Shown here piece by piece: positions 27,499-32,014 of a stretch of DNA of 32,014 nucleotides. Made by a program: the position numbers and the translations under genes. A model generated the notes under the pieces. That model was not told where the DNA came from, did no database searches, and saw nothing but the letters and a program-made list of their open reading frames with translations. The stretch spans positions 1 to 32,014 of the forward strand of contig JAFGRA010000125.1 in NCBI GenBank assembly GCA_016935415.1, in the 5' to 3' direction. Position 1 is the first letter of the stretch. Every line of letters begins with the position of its first letter. The stretch comes from Anaerolineales bacterium (GTDB taxonomy: Bacteria > Chloroflexota > Anaerolineae > Anaerolineales > UBA11579).

Positions 27499-29181
27499 CT
27501 AAGGTTTTAATAAAACTTTATATACCTGCACCTGTCCGGCATCAAAAACCAGGGTCAACGAAGCGCTCTCCGCGGGGTCATAATCACCCAGCGCCGCTTC
27601 GGCCGGGCCGTGGAGCACGTAATCCACACTGTAATCAGCAAAAACCTCGCCTCGCCAGGCATCATTTTTATCGGTTGCGAAGAATTCATCCACAATTTCG
27701 GATTTGGTGTAGAAATCCACCGTTTGTGCCCAGTGCGCCAAAAAGGCATGCGTACCGGTGAACATGGGCACGTATTGGCCGGTGGTCAATGAACTTAAAA
27801 CGACATCATCGCCGTCCGCATTGGCCTCCAACCAATCAAAAGCCGAAAATTCGTCTTCATATAGGTAAAAGGGATAATCATAGCGTGCCAGATCGGTGAA
27901 TCGCCACACCAAGAGGTAAACGTTCGTCGGCAGGATCAGGGCAATAAACCCCACCATCACCAGCTTCTGCACCCGTTCCTTAGTCCAACCCAATTTACGC
28001 TTCTCAACAAAACCCTGTACATAAGGCATGACGTAATCGAACAAACCCCAGGTGACCATGATCGCAATCGGTACCTGCCAGCCATTGAGCAGGTGAATTT
28101 GATAGTCGACCGGCAAATAGATCAGCACAAATGTGACCAGGAACCAGCCAATCACGAAAAGCTCATTATTGCTCTTGGCTCTCAAATCAAACGGGTTCTT
28201 GCGAATCAAGGTGTATATCGCGAACAGAAAAGCCAGACCAAGTAAGATCACCAGATGCAGCAGATTAGGTGTGAACACCCCGGCATTCTTGAACTGAGCC
28301 AATACCTCTTCCCATAACGGGTCAAGAGAAGTCAACAGCACAGAATACAACGCTGGCCAACCGGAAATCAGCCCGACGATCAATCCACTCCAGAACAGGT
28401 ACATGGGGATTTTTCGATCCCGGATCAGGCGCAGCCCGGCATAAGCGGCCAGCACAAAATAAACCGAGATTAGATCATAAGCGTGCTGCCAACCCAGAAA
28501 CAAGGCGAAGAACCCAGCTCCCACCGCATAGCGCAGCTGTCCCTTTGCTGCCCCTCGCAAGATCAGGTCGAACACAAAAATGTAAATCGCCGCGGCAACG
28601 AAGTGCGGGTAGGCCAGGATACACAGGAACGTATTCGCCTCCGCAACATACAGGTCAAGCGGAAAAAGCAGTTCACCATTGGTCAGCGTGTATTTCAACA
28701 CCACCAGCACCCAGCCGAACCCCGAAGTAAAGGTCGTCACCAGGAAAGCAGCCCGGCGCTTACGCACATCTTCGAAGAACCAGGCACTCAGCCAATACAC
28801 CAGCGGCAGAAAAACCAGCGTTGCGGAGAAGCGCAGCACCTGTAAGATGTCCCCAAAGCCCAAACCGGTCAGGTTACTCAAACGCGCCAGTCCCCACCAC
28901 AGCAGGTTGAAAAAGATCGGTGCGTTGGGTTCCGGCGTCAGCTTATTGGCCGAAAGGTTGGCTGTTTTAAATTCCCGCATCCACGAGAAATACTGGGCAT
29001 GATCAGGAATATCCAGCATAATGCCTACAAAGCGCTTTTCCGGGGGTGCGGTCAGCACGCCAAACAGGTAGGGCAAGCTGGTCAGGAAGAGCACGAGGGC
29101 GATGATGATAAACACAAAGCGCCACTCGCCAGCCTTGATCTTTGCAGCTTCTATAGTCTTGGTTTCTGTTTTTTCGTTCAT
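27499..29181 (-). CDS. Multipass membrane protein, probable GT-C-type glycosyltransferase
   Basis: 560 aa, at least 10 hydrophobic segments; early extracytoplasmic acidic motif DIPDHAQYFSWMREF; C-terminal soluble domain DGDDVVLSSLTTGQYVPMFTGTHAFLAHWAQT. Confidence 0.7.
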   Translation of the reverse strand: MNEKTETKTIEAAKIKAGEWRFVFIIIALVLFLTSLPYLFGVLTAPPEKRFVGIMLDIPDHAQYFSWMREFKTANLSANKLTPEPNAPIFFNLLWWGLARLSNLTGLGFGDILQVLRFSATLVFLPLVYWLSAWFFEDVRKRRAAFLVTTFTSGFGWVLVVLKYTLTNGELLFPLDLYVAEANTFLCILAYPHFVAAAIYIFVFDLILRGAAKGQLRYAVGAGFFALFLGWQHAYDLISVYFVLAAYAGLRLIRDRKIPMYLFWSGLIVGLISGWPALYSVLLTSLDPLWEEVLAQFKNAGVFTPNLLHLVILLGLAFLFAIYTLIRKNPFDLRAKSNNELFVIGWFLVTFVLIYLPVDYQIHLLNGWQVPIAIMVTWGLFDYVMPYVQGFVEKRKLGWTKERVQKLVMVGFIALILPTNVYLLVWRFTDLARYDYPFYLYEDEFSAFDWLEANADGDDVVLSSLTTGQYVPMFTGTHAFLAHWAQTVDFYTKSEIVDEFFATDKNDAWRGEVFADYSVDYVLHGPAEAALGDYDPAESASLTLVFDAGQVQVYKVLLKP

Positions 29182-29186
29182 AGTGT

Positions 29187-30698
29187 TTATGAAGGTTCTT
29201 CTACTTGTTGTGAAATTTTAATTCCGGTCTGTTTGCGCGCCAAACCGATCCAAATGCCCACCAAGGTAACTAACACCAATCCCAACGGCACTAAGCTGGA
29301 AGCACCTGAAAATCCCAGGATCGTTCCCAGGTTGCGGGCGATGTTGCCCGCCCCCCAGTGCACCAAAGCATATTCCGTGAAGGGGTTCTGGATCGCATCC
29401 GAAGGGAAAGCCTGTCCGGCCAGGGTCAGCCCCCAGGTCACCACCAGTGACCACAATGCTAGTACAGCACCGCCAATTCTCAACCACAGCTTGTCAGCCC
29501 AGGCTTGCAGCGTGAAGGCCACGGGCAGCGTGAAGAACGGCAACATCGGCAACAAATAACGTGGGCCAATCGAAAAACCGCCCCACCACATGATCGACGA
29601 AGCGTTGAACAGGAACATCTCCAATGAAACCAGCAGCACGACCACGAACGCCACCCGGTGCACAGCTTTACGCCACCACAGCACAAAGCCCGGCAGCACC
29701 AGCAGCAAAACCGGGGAAATATAGAATAGACCACGGAAACCGCTGAATGTAATGCCCCAACTGGCCGCCCAATACGGCATCGTCAGGCTCATAAAACCGG
29801 TGTTGTGTTCGTCAACCCACAGTTCTGAATAGCTGTATCCCAACGTCAACGGCCCACCGAAAATGTAGGTGTTGTAGGCCATCCATCCGGCCGCCACCAA
29901 TCCGCCCCCCAACGTTAACCAACCGACCTTTAACCAGTTCCCATTCCGATACAGTTTGTAGAACGCGTAAATGTACAATGTCACTACGATCAGGGCAACC
30001 GGATATTCGGTCACTACTGCAAAGCCCAATGCCAGCCCTAATAGGAACAACTTCCAACCGGGAAATTGTTCGTTATCAAACAGCACGTAGAACACCAGGA
30101 AAAGCAGGAAGGCGCTCAACTGGTGCCCGTATAAAGCGCCTGCGTAGGCAAATGCCGGGGTCAGCAGCGCGTAAATCAGCACAACCGCCAGTGCCACCCA
30201 CTGAACCGCGCCCAGTTTTCGGGAGATGCGAAACAGCAAAACGCCCAAAAAAGCAGTCGGAATTACGGCCACCACGAAGGTAATCACGATTTGGGCAATT
30301 GCAAAACGCACCTTTTGTTCCAGGATGCCGGTACCTTCGGTATTCAAAGTCGACTGGAAGGCGGAATTATTACTCAAGCGATCCATTAGGGGATCGATCA
30401 CCGGCAGATCGAGGAAAATGCGCAGCCCAGCGTAAACCGGAATACCAATAAAAGCCGTCCCCGGCGCTTTGTCACTGTAGTAATGATCGCCCACTTTGGC
30501 GTAGTCGACTGTATTAGCGACGTAATTGTCTATCCGAAATGAGCCTTCCTCCACCACCGCAAAGACCATATCCAGGCGCGAGTTCTGGTTAGGGTCGGCC
30601 CAACGCGGGAAGGTATACGCAAAGCACACCACCAGGATCAGGAAAAGCATGATCTCGGTCAAGCGTTCCGACGCAAACCGGTTATTTTTCACTTCCAT
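29187..30698 (-). CDS. Multipass membrane protein, probable GT-C/GT39-like glycosyltransferase
   Basis: Multiple TM segments; NSRLDMVFAVVEEGSFRIDNY...DHYYSDKAPGTAFIGIPVYAGL typical of GT-C-like proteins; start adjusted to MEVKNNRF at 30698. Confidence 0.7.
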   Translation of the reverse strand: MEVKNNRFASERLTEIMLFLILVVCFAYTFPRWADPNQNSRLDMVFAVVEEGSFRIDNYVANTVDYAKVGDHYYSDKAPGTAFIGIPVYAGLRIFLDLPVIDPLMDRLSNNSAFQSTLNTEGTGILEQKVRFAIAQIVITFVVAVIPTAFLGVLLFRISRKLGAVQWVALAVVLIYALLTPAFAYAGALYGHQLSAFLLFLVFYVLFDNEQFPGWKLFLLGLALGFAVVTEYPVALIVVTLYIYAFYKLYRNGNWLKVGWLTLGGGLVAAGWMAYNTYIFGGPLTLGYSYSELWVDEHNTGFMSLTMPYWAASWGITFSGFRGLFYISPVLLLVLPGFVLWWRKAVHRVAFVVVLLVSLEMFLFNASSIMWWGGFSIGPRYLLPMLPFFTLPVAFTLQAWADKLWLRIGGAVLALWSLVVTWGLTLAGQAFPSDAIQNPFTEYALVHWGAGNIARNLGTILGFSGASSLVPLGLVLVTLVGIWIGLARKQTGIKISQQVEEPS

Positions 30699-30706
30699 AA
30701 CACTTC

Positions 30707-31897
30707 TCAATCCACCAAATAAATTTGATCCAACGGCTGGCACGCCGTCCGGTAATCGTATCTCTCTTTAATCAAGTTGCGCCCGTTCTGACCCAGTGTG
30801 GTCGCCAACGTCTTATCTTCAAGGAGTTGCAGCACGGCCTGGGCAAAGTCTGCCGGCTGGTCGGCAAGCAGTAAATGTTCTCCCGAAACCACCCCAATTC
30901 CCTCCGCCCCCAGCGAGGTCGAAACCAGCGGCAAGCCTTGCGAAAGCGCATTCAGGATTTTCACCCGCATACCCCCACCGGCGCGCAGCGGCACGATCAT
31001 CACCCCAGTATTGGTGTAAAACTCAGCCGGGTCTTCGACATAGCCGGTCACATTGATTCCAGCGTCCTGTGCTCCCAGTTCAACCAATGCTTCCGGCGGG
31101 CGTGAACCCACCAGATCAAAGACGGCATCCAGTCTTTCAACGCGGATCAAGGGGTAAATCTCATCCAGGAACCAGGTCACGCCGTCGATGTTCGGCGGCC
31201 AGAACATGGTGCCGATGTGCAGGATGTGGTCGGCTTCCGGGTTACGCTCGACATACGCTTCTTCATCCGTATCCACTGCAATCGGGATCACGCAGATGTC
31301 CGATTCGTCCACGCCCATGGCTTCTTCCAGGGCGAGCTTGTCCTCATCACTGACCGCCAGCACAGCGTCGAACTCCCGGCAAATCCAGCCTTCGTAGGTC
31401 TTCAACAGCTTCCAATCGCGCCCCAGCAAAACCTTACGCACCCCGCCGCCCATTGTTTCCCACAGCCGCTTATAAAGCAGCCACAAGGCATTATGAGCAT
31501 CCATCACTGTACGCGCGCCGGGCACACGCAACGCGAACTGCCCCATGTTGAGTTGGTCAGCATGCACGATGTCGAATTGTTTCTCCGCGGCCAGCCGGTC
31601 AATCAACTCGCGCATCGCCTTGCGGTCATCGCGCACCATCATCCACGGTTTACCGGTCAGGAAGCTGCGCGCCATCGCCAGACCATCCAGCACCACGTTG
31701 CGCTCCATCGGAACGGTATGCACCGCCGTGCAGTATTCCCGCAATTTCTCCACTTCAGCAGATTGGTCGCCGCGCACGAAGGACACCAAAGTGACCTCAT
31801 GATTTTGGGCTAGATATTTAATTACATTCCAGGTTTTCACCTTGGGACCGCTGTCAGGCGGGTAAGGCAGCACCTGCGTCAATAATAAGACCTGCAC
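30707..31897 (-). CDS. Glycosyltransferase, GT4-like (stp1-like)
   Basis: VLLLTQVLPYPPDSGPKVKTWNVIKYLAQNHEVTLVSFV, GTMFWPPNIDGVTWFLDEIYPLI, VPLRAGGGMRVKILNALSQGLPLVSTSLGAEGI; GTG start with gaggga SD. Confidence 0.92.
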   Translation of the reverse strand: MQVLLLTQVLPYPPDSGPKVKTWNVIKYLAQNHEVTLVSFVRGDQSAEVEKLREYCTAVHTVPMERNVVLDGLAMARSFLTGKPWMMVRDDRKAMRELIDRLAAEKQFDIVHADQLNMGQFALRVPGARTVMDAHNALWLLYKRLWETMGGGVRKVLLGRDWKLLKTYEGWICREFDAVLAVSDEDKLALEEAMGVDESDICVIPIAVDTDEEAYVERNPEADHILHIGTMFWPPNIDGVTWFLDEIYPLIRVERLDAVFDLVGSRPPEALVELGAQDAGINVTGYVEDPAEFYTNTGVMIVPLRAGGGMRVKILNALSQGLPLVSTSLGAEGIGVVSGEHLLLADQPADFAQAVLQLLEDKTLATTLGQNGRNLIKERYDYRTACQPLDQIYLVD

Positions 31898-32014
31898 GTA
31901 ATTCCCTCGTCGTCGAAATAATTTTTGGGTAGTGGTTAAGTAATAAGTGATAGGTTGTAGCGAACAATAAATATCCTGGTAACAATTTCGTGCATATGAT
32001 CCGACTTCGAGAAA

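Noticed and set aside
1-32014. CRISPR arrays, tRNA/rRNA genes, transposases, phage or toxin-antitoxin genes
   Set aside because: No direct-repeat arrays, no tRNA-like intergenic sequences and no recognisable proteins of those classes; intergenic gaps are mostly under 120 nt.

Overview
Dense bacterial window of about 29 protein-coding genes. No rRNA, tRNA, CRISPR array or transposase was recognised. The Thr/Pro-rich secreted lipoproteins, NBR1-Ig-like domain and overall style suggest Chloroflexota/Anaerolineae, but this is inference only. The left part (about 0.3-10 kb) holds mixed single genes: a 3xPAS-GGDEF sensor cyclase, two GNAT proteins (one fused to an uncharacterised N-terminal domain), a small zinc-ribbon protein, ASCH and VanZ-like proteins, two exported T/P-rich lipoproteins, a SAM methyltransferase and an MFS exporter. 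From about 31.9 kb down to 10.0 kb, every gene is on the minus strand and forms one exopolysaccharide/cell-surface locus: two GT4 glycosyltransferases, two GT-C-like multipass membrane proteins, a BNR/Asp-box propeller with a C-terminal TM anchor, and a Wzz-BY-kinase fusion. These are followed by a compact cassette of ACP, AMP-forming ligase, AsnB-type amidotransferase, NadE-like synthetase, HemK/PrmC-like methyltransferase and acyltransferase-3, then a propeller lipoprotein, the dTDP-rhamnose genes (rfbC, B, A, D) and two tandem stand-alone FHA proteins. The most interesting hypothesis is that the ACP/ligase/AsnB/NadE-like/HemK-like cassette is a dedicated carboxylate-activation, amidation and possibly amide-N-methylation pathway decorating the surface glycan. 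This is inferred from gene content and catalytic motifs and has not been demonstrated.
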